NCBI GenBank assembly: GCA_964511535.1
Contig: CAZEFW010000004.1
Span: 62,001-126,000 of the forward strand
Direction of reading: 5' to 3'
Source of the DNA: CAZCFB01 sp964511535
Lineage (GTDB): Bacteria > Myxococcota_A > Polyangia > GCA-2747355 > CAZCFB01
Length of the DNA stretch: 64,000 nucleotides
The notes under the pieces were generated by a model. That model made no database searches, was not told the DNA's origin, and saw nothing but the letters and a program-made list of their open reading frames with translations. The stretch's first letter is position 1. Every line of letters starts with the position of its first letter. This document shows, in pieces, positions 35,597-42,786 of the stretch. The translations under genes were made by a program, and so were the position numbers.

Positions 35597-35702
35597 AATT
35601 AAATGTCATATAGGGGGGTCAGACCCCTACACTTGACATTTTAGTGCAGAGCCGCAATTAAATGTCATATAGGGGGGTCAGACCCCTACACTTGACATTT
35701 TA
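35597..35702. repeat. Two tandem REP-like palindromic repeats
   Basis: Two identical copies of 47 bp (35597-35643 and 35656-35702) separated by 12 bp. Each has the core GGGGGGTCAGACCCC and TGTCA/TGACA flanks, related to the palindrome at 6406 but with imperfect arms. They lie between the dioxygenase and NapH-like genes, both on the minus strand. A pair of REP units can fold together as a long cruciform or act as an mRNA-end structure. No transposase is next to them. Confidence 0.85.
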
Positions 35703-35711
35703 TGGGGGGGA

Positions 35712-36464
35712 TCAGGTCTTTTTCAGGGAGATGTCGAAGGTGGCGGTTTTGTAGGTTTTTCCGCCGGTAGTTTTGGAGCCGAGGGCCAGGACTCGGGCCG
35801 GGTCGCTGGAGTCGCAGGTGGGCTTGGGGCAGGAGTCGTTGGGCCCGAGAAAGGGGTCGCCGACGAAGTAGCACTGGGTGGTCAGCGGCTGATAGCCCGG
35901 CATGGTGATGATGAGGTGGTAGTGCCGTGGCCGCTTGTCGTAGTGCCCCGGCCAGATCGACTCGAACTCGTAGCGCCCCTTTGCGTCGGTCTTCATCTGG
36001 CCGCGCAGCCGGTACTCCTTGGTGTTGCTGTGGTACTGCCCCGAGGCGTCGGCGTGCCACACGTCCACGATGGCGCCGGCCAGGGGCGTCTTGCAGTCCG
36101 GCGCGGTGACAGTGCCGCTCATGATCACCCTGTCGCCCGGCTCGCTCGCCGTGGCGAGCACCGTGCGGAACGGGGCGCCCTTTTCGTGAAACGGCCCCAG
36201 GGCGTCGCTCTTGGTGGGCGCGCACTGTTTGGCCCCGGCGTCCGGGGCGCTCAGGTCGGCCGCCGCCGTGCCGTCCGCGAAGGGCATGTCCGGCGTAACC
36301 CCGCCGCTGTCCGGGGCGGGCGCGCTGTCCGCAGCAGCCGCGTCAGGGGTGACCGCGACGCCGTCATCGCTGCACCCGCCAAGCAGGCCCGCCGCCGGGA
36401 CCGTGACCCCCAGCACCTGCAGAACCCCCCGCCTGTCCAGTAGTCTATTGGTTTTCTTATTCAT
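35712..36464 (-). CDS. Intradiol ring-cleavage dioxygenase-like lipoprotein
   Basis: A 250-residue protein with an N-terminal export signal that has twin arginine (DRRGVLQVLG) and a lipobox (Cys31), then a Pro/Asp/Ala linker. The rest is an intradiol dioxygenase beta-sandwich. A full set of Fe(III) ligands is present: Tyr144, Tyr175, His181 and His183 (RHYHLII). Such enzymes open catechol-type rings with oxygen; secreted lipoprotein versions are known in actinobacteria and myxobacteria. It is the last gene of the Wtp transporter operon, overlapping the ATPase gene by 8 nt. The ATG at 36464 begins the export signal. Confidence 0.88.
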   Translation of the reverse strand: MNKKTNRLLDRRGVLQVLGVTVPAAGLLGGCSDDGVAVTPDAAAADSAPAPDSGGVTPDMPFADGTAAADLSAPDAGAKQCAPTKSDALGPFHEKGAPFRTVLATASEPGDRVIMSGTVTAPDCKTPLAGAIVDVWHADASGQYHSNTKEYRLRGQMKTDAKGRYEFESIWPGHYDKRPRHYHLIITMPGYQPLTTQCYFVGDPFLGPNDSCPKPTCDSSDPARVLALGSKTTGGKTYKTATFDISLKKT

Positions 36465-37269
36465 GCTGAGAAGTCTGACCTGGATCCTCACCGTCGGCAA
36501 CGCGGTCGCAGCGCCCGGTGCCCTGCAGGCACACCTCGCTGCACGCCGGCTCGCGCGGCACGGCCCCCGGCTCGAGCCCGAGGAACCGGGCCACGAACCG
36601 ACACACCGGCCGTCGCAGCACCTCGTCCATGGGGCCGGCCTGGATGACCCTGCCCCCGAGCATCACCGCGCACCGGTCGCCCAGGGCGCGTGCCTCGTCC
36701 CGGTTGTGGGTCACGTGCAGCACCGTCAGGTCCAGCTCCCGGTGCACCCGCCGCAGCACCTCCTGCAGCTCCAGGCGCGCGTTGTGGTCCACCAGGCTCA
36801 GCGGCTCGTCCAGCAGCAGCACCTTCGGCCGCGGCGCCAGCGCCCGGGCCAGCGCCACCCGCTGGGCCTCACCCCCGGACAGTGCCGTGACGGGCCGGTC
36901 CAGCAACCCCTCGACGCCGAGCATCTGCGCCAGCGCGTCCACCCGTCGGCTGCGCTCCGCCCTGCCCGCGCCCCGGGCGCGTAGCCCGAAGGCCATGTTC
37001 TGCGCCACGCTCAGGTGGGGAAAGAGCGAGCTCTTCTGAAAGACGAACCCCACCCCGCGCGCCTCGGGGGGCTGCCGCGTCATGTCCTCGCCCCCCAGCA
37101 GCACAGCCCCTGACGCCGGGGCGTACAGCCCCGCGATGGTGCCCAGCAGCAGCGACTTGCCGCACCCGCTCGGCCCCAGGATCACCATGTACTGCCCGGC
37201 CTCCACCCGCAGGTCAGCTCGCAGCTCGAAGCTGCCCCACCGCTGCCGAACCTGGCGCGCCTGAATCAT
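36457..37269 (-). CDS. ABC ATPase of tungstate/molybdate importer (WtpC/ModC-like)
   Basis: A 270-residue ATPase: Walker A GPSGCGKS, signature 'LSGGEAQRVALARALA', Walker B 'VLLLDEPLSLVD', and switch His in 'THNRDEA'. The last about 35 residues form a short tail with three cysteines ('CSEVCLQGTGRCD'). ModC has a molybdate-binding regulatory domain at that point, which is absent here. Start and upstream permease stop overlap by 4 nt, and its own stop overlaps the dioxygenase gene start. It powers import with the downstream-coded permease and binding protein. Confidence 0.88.
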   Translation of the reverse strand: MIQARQVRQRWGSFELRADLRVEAGQYMVILGPSGCGKSLLLGTIAGLYAPASGAVLLGGEDMTRQPPEARGVGFVFQKSSLFPHLSVAQNMAFGLRARGAGRAERSRRVDALAQMLGVEGLLDRPVTALSGGEAQRVALARALAPRPKVLLLDEPLSLVDHNARLELQEVLRRVHRELDLTVLHVTHNRDEARALGDRCAVMLGGRVIQAGPMDEVLRRPVCRFVARFLGLEPGAVPREPACSEVCLQGTGRCDRVADGEDPGQTSQHE

Positions 37270-38507
37270 AGCCGCTCCTCCGGCGCGCGGCGCAGGCCGG
37301 CCGGCAGCAGCGCCTGGCCGAACTGCAGCATCACGAAGATCCACAGGCAGATGAGCAGCAGCAGCACCGCCAGCGGCCGCGCCTCGGCGACCCCCACCTT
37401 GACGAACTCGGTGTGCACCAGGATGGGCGCCGTGGCCGGGGTCGAGGCGAACAGGATGATGGATCCAAACTCGCTCACCGCCCGGGACCAGCACAGGATC
37501 CCCCCCACCAGGATGCCCCGCGAAGCCAGGGGCAGCGCCACCCGAAAGAACGCCCCGCGCGCCGACGCCCCCAGCACCCGCGCCGCGCTCTCCAGGTGCA
37601 GCGGCACCCCCTCGAAGGCGGTCATGGCGGTCTTGATCAGGAAGGGCGATCCCACGAACGCCTGGGCCAGCACCAGCCCGAGGAAGCTGCCCGCCACCGA
37701 GAGCCCGAACCGCTCCCCCAGGTACTGCCCCACCGGCGACCCCGGCCCGAGCAGCGAGAGCAGGGCGATGCCCACCACCGACTGCGGCACCAGGATCGGC
37801 AGGTCGATGAGGGCCTGCACCAGCCCGCGCCCGCGGAACCGCACCCGCGCCATGGCGTAGGCCAGGGGGACGCCCGGCAAGGCCACGAGCACGGTGGCCA
37901 CCGACGAGCTGGCCAGGCTGTTCCAGATGGCGCGCATCACCTCGGGCCGCCCCAGGGTCAGGCCGAGGGTGCGCGGCGAGTCCTGCAGCCCCATGTGCAG
38001 CAGCGGCAGCAGCAGCAGCGCCAGGAACAGCAGCCCCACGCCGAGGCAGCCGATGACGAAGGGCGCCACCCCCGCGCGCCGCGCCTGCCACAGCGCCGCG
38101 AAGATCAGCGCCAGGGGGAAGAACGTCTCGGCCGCGTAGGGCTGAAAGACCACGAAGCAGAGCACGAAGATGATGAAGTAGCCCAGCAGGATGGGCACCG
38201 AGAACACCGACGCGTAGACCACCACCAGCAGGATGAACAGCGACTGCCGGTCCAGCAGCGCCAGCACCAGCAAGAAGAGCAGGAAGTAGCCGGTGGCGAA
38301 CAACCCCACCGCCGTGGAGCCGTTGGGCCGCCGGGCCACGAGGCGCGCGCAGTACAGCACGTACAGGTTCGCGGCGAAGAGCACGATGTTGGTGGGCAGC
38401 GCAAGCGGCGCCCCGGGCAGCAACGCCACCGCCCCGTGCACCAGGGCCAGGGCGGCCACCGCCAGGGCCGGCCCGACCCAGGCGCGCCCCTCGACGCCGT
38501 CGCTCAA
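37266..38507 (-). CDS. ABC permease of tungstate/molybdate importer with extra N-terminal membrane domain
   Basis: A 413-residue inner-membrane protein. The C-terminal half (about residues 180-413) is a normal ModB/WtpB permease with the cytoplasmic EAA loop ('ESAARVLGASARGAFFRVALPLA'). The N-terminal 170 residues add about five hydrophobic segments not found in the usual 225-260-residue permease. That extension has no visible known domain. Start and upstream binding-protein stop overlap by 4 nt, and its stop overlaps the ATPase start by 4 nt, which fits one transcription unit. Confidence 0.85.
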   Translation of the reverse strand: MSDGVEGRAWVGPALAVAALALVHGAVALLPGAPLALPTNIVLFAANLYVLYCARLVARRPNGSTAVGLFATGYFLLFLLVLALLDRQSLFILLVVVYASVFSVPILLGYFIIFVLCFVVFQPYAAETFFPLALIFAALWQARRAGVAPFVIGCLGVGLLFLALLLLPLLHMGLQDSPRTLGLTLGRPEVMRAIWNSLASSSVATVLVALPGVPLAYAMARVRFRGRGLVQALIDLPILVPQSVVGIALLSLLGPGSPVGQYLGERFGLSVAGSFLGLVLAQAFVGSPFLIKTAMTAFEGVPLHLESAARVLGASARGAFFRVALPLASRGILVGGILCWSRAVSEFGSIILFASTPATAPILVHTEFVKVGVAEARPLAVLLLLICLWIFVMLQFGQALLPAGLRRAPEERL

Positions 38508-39415
38508 CGGCTCGCTCCGCCTGGCAGCGGCCGAAACCCTCGACGCGCCAGGGCCCTGCGCCCCTTTGCCCCCAGCAGCGCAGACAGCAGCAACTCAGCG
38601 CCGCGGTGGTTGGGCGCCCCGCGGGGGATGGCCGCCGCGTAGGTCACCGGCGCGCCGCGCAAGGTCACCGGCGCGCTGCCCGAGCGCATGCGAACGGTGA
38701 CGCTTGCCCGCCCGTAGGCCGCGGCCCGCGCCGGGTCGCCGAGGTTGTAGTCGTCCGACAGGGGCACCAGCTTCAGGTTGTGGTCCTCGGCGGTGGAGCG
38801 ATAGACGAACGCGTAGTCGATGGCCCGCGCCTGCAGCCGCCCGAGCAGCTCCCCCTCGTGGGGCACCCGCTGATTGGCCGGCACCAGGGCCCGCAACTGC
38901 GCGGCCAGCCCGGGCGCCTGCATGGCCGCGGCGGCCAGCTCCCACAGCAGCACAGTGCGGTAGCCGATGGGCGCCAGGTCCGGCTCCACCAGGCCCAGCC
39001 GCACGCCGGGCCGCTGCAGCACCGCTGGCCAGTTCTCGCCCGTGATCTCGTCGGTGAACCGGCTGTGCTCCATGTGCGCCAGCACCAGCTCGTTGGTGGC
39101 CACGGGGACCACCCGGTCCGTCCAGTCGGGCACGAGGATGCTCCGGATGACCCTGTCATCCGCAACCGCCACCAGGTCCGCGCGCCGGTTCAGCTCGGCC
39201 ACCTTGCGGCACGCCACCTGCGAGCCGCTGATCTCCAGCTGCACGTCGAGCCCGGGGTTGTCCTTCTCCGCCACCCTGGCCACGTCATCCAGCACCCGCG
39301 CCATGCTCGCCGCCACGAAAACCGTCACCACATCGCTGCTGCGCTTGCACCCGCCGACACCCATCAGCGCCAGCGCGGCGAGGCCAACACCGAGGGCCCG
39401 GTTCAGCACATGCAT
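38504..39415 (-). CDS. wtpA: Tungstate/molybdate-binding lipoprotein
   Basis: A 303-residue periplasmic binding lipoprotein (lipobox GVGGC). 'SGSQVACRKVAELNRRADLVAVAD', seen here as family pattern, 'ATNELVLAHMEHSRFTDEI', 'GENWPAVLQRPGV', 'APIGYR', 'DYAFVYRSTAEDHNL' and 'NLGDPA' follow the WtpA/TupA-like pattern closely. WtpA binds tungstate and molybdate with very high affinity. It heads an operon with the permease, ATPase and dioxygenase. The ATG at 39415 is preferred to a TTG one codon earlier. The upstream repeat element touches its start. Confidence 0.85.
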   Translation of the reverse strand: MHVLNRALGVGLAALALMGVGGCKRSSDVVTVFVAASMARVLDDVARVAEKDNPGLDVQLEISGSQVACRKVAELNRRADLVAVADDRVIRSILVPDWTDRVVPVATNELVLAHMEHSRFTDEITGENWPAVLQRPGVRLGLVEPDLAPIGYRTVLLWELAAAAMQAPGLAAQLRALVPANQRVPHEGELLGRLQARAIDYAFVYRSTAEDHNLKLVPLSDDYNLGDPARAAAYGRASVTVRMRSGSAPVTLRGAPVTYAAAIPRGAPNHRGAELLLSALLGAKGRRALARRGFRPLPGGASR

Positions 39416-39467
39416 CAAGCCTCAAGCCTCAAGTCTCAAGCCCCAAGCCCGCGGCGCGCGGCGCCGC
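39415..39467. repeat. Heptamer array plus 7-3-7 hairpin
   Basis: Five heptamers of TCAAGCC type (third unit TCAAGTC, last CCAAGCC) are followed by C and a hairpin GCGGCGC-GCG-GCGCCGC (39451-39467). The hairpin reaches the stop codon of the lipoprotein gene at its right side and the array touches the start codon of wtpA at its left side. This is one copy of the composite element described in the findings. No T-tract follows. Confidence 0.8.
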
Positions 39468-40159
39468 TAGAGCCCCTTGGTGGAGGTGATCTCGTAGATG
39501 TAGAGCCCCCGGTAGCCGAACACGCGCCAGTTGGGCGAGTCGTCGGCGATGATCGCCTTGTCGGTCACCCCGGTGACCGCGTCGAAGGTCAGGCCCCAGC
39601 TGTTTTCGTACTTCTTCTTGAAGTCGGCGAACAGCGTGGCCGCCGAGGCCGCCTTCTTCATCTCCCAGATGAACAGCTGCAGCTGGTCCTTGCCCGTCTT
39701 GTAGTCCTGTTTGGCGAAGCCGGCGGTCCCCTCCTTGGCGAAGGGCGCGTGGTGCCCGTTGATGATGTCCTCGATGGATTTGTCGTCGTACGCCGCCTCC
39801 ACCCCGGGCTTGCCCACGCTGCTGTCCTCCGCCCAGGGCGTGGCCTCCTTGTCGTCCGGCACGAACTTCTCCACCTTCAGCGTGGTGCTCGCCGTGGGCA
39901 GCTTCTTGTCCAGGGCCTTGATGAAGGCGATGGTGTTGGCCTTGATGGTGGCCGTCCCGGCGTCCCCGGTGGCGCCACCTTCGGCCGCGGCGGCGTCGGC
40001 CGCGCCTGCCTCCATGGCCGCCTGGTCCGGCGTACCCCCGCCCTTGTCCGCCAGCTGTTGATCCGGCGCGCCGCTGTCCTTGCCGCCAGGGGCGTCGTCG
40101 TCAGAGCAAGCCACCGCGAGCAGCAAGGGGAGAGAACAGAGCAGAGCTATCCTGGCCAT
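39467..40159 (-). CDS. Uncharacterised lipoprotein
   Basis: A 230-residue lipoprotein (lipobox LAVAC). Residues 20-75 are an Asp/Gly/Ala-rich linker. The rest is a soluble domain with 'FKKKYENSWGLTFDAVTG' and 'VFGYRGLYIYEITSTKGL'. It could be of the DUF6599-like type, but this is only a weak impression. It should sit in the outer membrane or on its outside. It is 52 bp upstream of wtpA in the same direction, separated by a repeat element, so it may be transcribed with the Wtp operon. Confidence 0.7.
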   Translation of the reverse strand: MARIALLCSLPLLLAVACSDDDAPGGKDSGAPDQQLADKGGGTPDQAAMEAGAADAAAAEGGATGDAGTATIKANTIAFIKALDKKLPTASTTLKVEKFVPDDKEATPWAEDSSVGKPGVEAAYDDKSIEDIINGHHAPFAKEGTAGFAKQDYKTGKDQLQLFIWEMKKAASAATLFADFKKKYENSWGLTFDAVTGVTDKAIIADDSPNWRVFGYRGLYIYEITSTKGL

Positions 40160-40197
40160 GTGGAGCCTCCTTCTGATCTGAATTATAGGCTGGATCG

Positions 40198-41838
40198 TCA
40201 GCGCCGCCGCCGCGCCAGGCCAAGCAACATCATCAGGCCGAAGAGCGCCAGGGCAGGCAGCTGCCGCGCGCCCGGGGCCACCGCGCAGCCGCCGTCGTCG
40301 TCCCCGCCCGGCGGGGTGACCTGGCTGTCCTTGCTGGCCACCTTCTGGTCCTTCTTGGCGGCGCCCTTGTCCTTCTTGACCGCGCCCTTGTCCTTCTTGG
40401 CGGCGCCCTTGTCCTTCTTGACCGCGCCCTTGTCCTTCTTGACCACCTTCTGGTCCGGCTTGGGCGTCACCTTCTGATCCGGCTTGGGCGTCACTTTCTG
40501 ATCCGGCTTGGGCGTCACCTTCTGGTCCGGCTTGGGCGTCACCTTCTGGTCCGGCTTGGGCTGCGCCTTGTCAGGCTTCGGCGCGCCCTTGTCCACCGTG
40601 GCGATGAGCGGCGCGCCGGCGTCGGGGTAGTACGACACCTTGCCGAACTGCGCCTTGCGGGCCGCGGTGACGATGGTGAGCATGTAGGCGTAGTACAGGC
40701 TCTCGTAGTTGCCGTTGAACGGCATCATGCCATCTCCCGCCCGCGCCACCAGCACGCTCTTGACCACCGCGTCGTTGTTGCGCAGCCCCTCGGCCGCGGC
40801 GCACGCCGCCCGCTCGGGGTAGCTGCCCGACGTGCAGCTGGAGCTGGGCGCGCCGGTGAGGATCCGCTTGGCGGCGTTCTGACACGCCGTTGGAACGTTG
40901 TTGCCCGAGGAGGCCAGCGCCCCGGTGAATGACGACGTATTGCCCGCGCCGAGCCACAGGTAGGCCCCCACGACCGCGGCGAGGCACTTGTGCTGGGGTG
41001 CGTTGATGTTGCGCGTCAGCGCGTTGGTGGCGGCGCTGCGCGCCCCGCCGAGCTTGCTGCCCAGCTTCGCCTTGCGCTCGGCCAGCATCACGCCGGCGCG
41101 CATGCAGTCCTGGCCCCACTGGGCGGTGCTGGTCCAGGAGCTCCCCTCGGGGCTGGGGCTCGGGCAGTCGTTGTTGCCAGCGCGCCAGCTGCCGCCTGCG
41201 TTCCAGCAGAACCGGTAGCCGAAGCGCTTGATCACCTGGTCGATGCCGGTGCGGTTGTACTCCGCGGAGCTGCCGAGCTTGTCATTGGGCCACTTGTCCC
41301 AGACCGTGGCGGCGTTGAGCGCCGTGGCCTGGTTCGACAGCTTGCAGTGGCCGTAGTACTGCCACCATCCCTGGGTGCCGGCGAACAGGTCAGACTTGCT
41401 GCTGGTCTGCCGCATCATGCAGTTGCTGTTGCCGGTGATCCAGTTGGACGGAAAGCCGCTGGGGCGGAAGCGCAGCTGCAGGCCGAGCCCGGTCACCTGG
41501 TGGTTGCCCGCCTGCCCGGAGATTGTGAAGGTGAACGCCACGTTCTGCCCCGGGTTGATGTCGTGGTTCGGCGGCGAGACCTGGATCGAGAAGCCGCCGG
41601 CGGTGCCGCGCATCATGGTGCCGAACATCTTGTACGGCAGGTTGTTCTGCACGTACACGCGCAGCTTGGTGCTCTTGCCCGAGGCCACGAAGACGCTGGT
41701 CACCTCCGGCTTGACGACGATGCGCGAGGGCGCGGCCCAGATGTTGTTACACCAGTGGGCCAGGGCGCTGCCCGAATAGAGCAGGATCGCCGCCGCCAGG
41801 GACGAGAGGATCAGGGGACGAAGGAGGGATCGTTTCAT
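40198..41838 (-). CDS. MYXO-CTERM surface protein with KPDQKVTP and KKDKGA repeats
   Basis: A 546-residue protein with a signal peptide (SLAAAILLYSGSALA). Residues about 20-370 form an unknown, Trp- and Cys-rich extracellular region ('HWCNNIWAAPSRIVV'). Then about 430-515 hold repeats: four to five KPDQKVTP units, then about five KKDKGA(V/A) units. The C-terminus has a GGCAVAPGARQ start, a hydrophobic helix and RRRR, which is a MYXO-CTERM sorting tail. The repeats would make a stiff, charged spacer between the surface domain and the sorted tail. The ATG at 41838 begins the signal peptide. Confidence 0.85.
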   Translation of the reverse strand: MKRSLLRPLILSSLAAAILLYSGSALAHWCNNIWAAPSRIVVKPEVTSVFVASGKSTKLRVYVQNNLPYKMFGTMMRGTAGGFSIQVSPPNHDINPGQNVAFTFTISGQAGNHQVTGLGLQLRFRPSGFPSNWITGNSNCMMRQTSSKSDLFAGTQGWWQYYGHCKLSNQATALNAATVWDKWPNDKLGSSAEYNRTGIDQVIKRFGYRFCWNAGGSWRAGNNDCPSPSPEGSSWTSTAQWGQDCMRAGVMLAERKAKLGSKLGGARSAATNALTRNINAPQHKCLAAVVGAYLWLGAGNTSSFTGALASSGNNVPTACQNAAKRILTGAPSSSCTSGSYPERAACAAAEGLRNNDAVVKSVLVARAGDGMMPFNGNYESLYYAYMLTIVTAARKAQFGKVSYYPDAGAPLIATVDKGAPKPDKAQPKPDQKVTPKPDQKVTPKPDQKVTPKPDQKVTPKPDQKVVKKDKGAVKKDKGAAKKDKGAVKKDKGAAKKDQKVASKDSQVTPPGGDDDGGCAVAPGARQLPALALFGLMMLLGLARRRR

Positions 41839-41939
41839 TCTATGGCTCCCGTGCCGCGGACAAAATAAGAACAAACCAGCGGCCATTTTAGCCCGAACAG
41901 CGCGAGCGCTCCAAGCACAAGCCGGTAAACTCAGGTCCC

Positions 41940-42590
41940 ATGATCCCCCGCGCCATCATCTTCGACCTCGACGGCACCCTGCTCGACACCCTGGACGACC
42001 TGACCGCCAGCCTGAACCGGGCGCTGGCCGAGCGGTGCTTGCCGCCCCACCCTGCCCGCCGGGTGCGACGCATGATCGGCGACGGCGTGCACTGGCTGGT
42101 GCGCCGCGCCCTGCCCCGGGGGGCCCACACGCCCGAGCTCGAGCAGGACCTGGTGCGCGCCTTCCGCCGCGATTACAACCGCCGCTGGGACCAGGCCACC
42201 CGCCCCTACCCCGGCGTGCCCGAGCTGCTGGATCAGCTCGCCGCCGCGAAGCTTCCGCTGGCGGTGCTGTCCAACAAGCCCCACGAGTTCTGCGTCCAGA
42301 TGGTGGACAGCCTGCTGGCAGACTGGGCCTTCCACCGGGTCATCGGCGGCGGCGATGCCTTCGCGCTCAAGCCGGATCCCGCCGGCGCGCTGGAGATCGC
42401 GACCACCCTCGACGTCCCCCCTGCGGACTGCATGCTCGTGGGCGACTCCATGGTGGACATCCAGACCGCCCACGCCGCAGGCATGGTGCCCGTGGCGGTC
42501 ACCTGGGGCTTCCGCGACGAGGAAGAGCTGCGCGAGGCCGCTCCAGCCCACGTCCTGAGCAAAGCCCACCAGCTCCTCGATATCCTCTGA
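41940..42590 (+). CDS. gph: HAD hydrolase, phosphoglycolate phosphatase-like
   Basis: A 216-residue HAD protein: motif I 'IIFDLDGTLLDTL', motif II 'LAVLSNKP', motif III Lys in 'ALKPDP', motif IV 'MLVGDSMVDIQTA'. The helical cap of type C1 is about residues 15-85. It fits phosphoglycolate phosphatase (removes 2-phosphoglycolate formed in DNA repair) but the family also dephosphorylates other sugars. It is cytoplasmic and alone in its direction. Repeats follow the stop. Confidence 0.85.
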   Translation: MIPRAIIFDLDGTLLDTLDDLTASLNRALAERCLPPHPARRVRRMIGDGVHWLVRRALPRGAHTPELEQDLVRAFRRDYNRRWDQATRPYPGVPELLDQLAAAKLPLAVLSNKPHEFCVQMVDSLLADWAFHRVIGGGDAFALKPDPAGALEIATTLDVPPADCMLVGDSMVDIQTAHAAGMVPVAVTWGFRDEEELREAAPAHVLSKAHQLLDIL

Positions 42591-42597
42591 GCCTCGA

Positions 42598-42764
42598 CCC
42601 AGGCGAGCGAAGCGAGCACCTGGGCTGACTAGCCTGAAGCCTGAAGCCTGAAGCCTGAAGCCGGGACGCGAAGCGTCCCAGCACGATCCCCCCAAGCCTC
42701 AAGCCTCAAGCCTCAAGCCGGGACGCGAAGCGGCCCTTCCTCAAGCCGGGACGCGAAGCGTCCC
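42598..42764. repeat. Composite repeat: three heptamer blocks with GAA-loop hairpins
   Basis: It opens with CCCAGG...CCTGGG (42598-42624) enclosing GCGAAGC. Four CCTGAAG heptamers (42633-42660), a CC spacer and a hairpin GGGACGC-GAA-GCGTCCC (42663-42679) follow. Then three CCTCAAG heptamers (42697-42717), a CC and the same hairpin with one mismatch (42720-42736). A third unit ends with a perfect hairpin (42748-42764), 23 bp before the histidine kinase start. No T-tract follows. This is the clearest example of the composite element. Confidence 0.85.
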
Positions 42765-42786
42765 ATCAGATACACTCGATCCCACC

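Noticed and set aside
35548..35598. Upstream TTG start for the NapH-like gene
   Set aside because: It would put extra residues before a well-formed signal helix and reach into the REP-like repeat; the ATG at 35547 is better.
36457..38091. Single fused permease-ATPase protein
   Set aside because: The permease is in a different frame that ends at 37266; the ATPase begins at 37269 with a 4-nt overlap.
42663..42764. Intrinsic transcription terminators
   Set aside because: The hairpins are not followed by T-tracts, and similar ones occur upstream of genes and inside a coding region.
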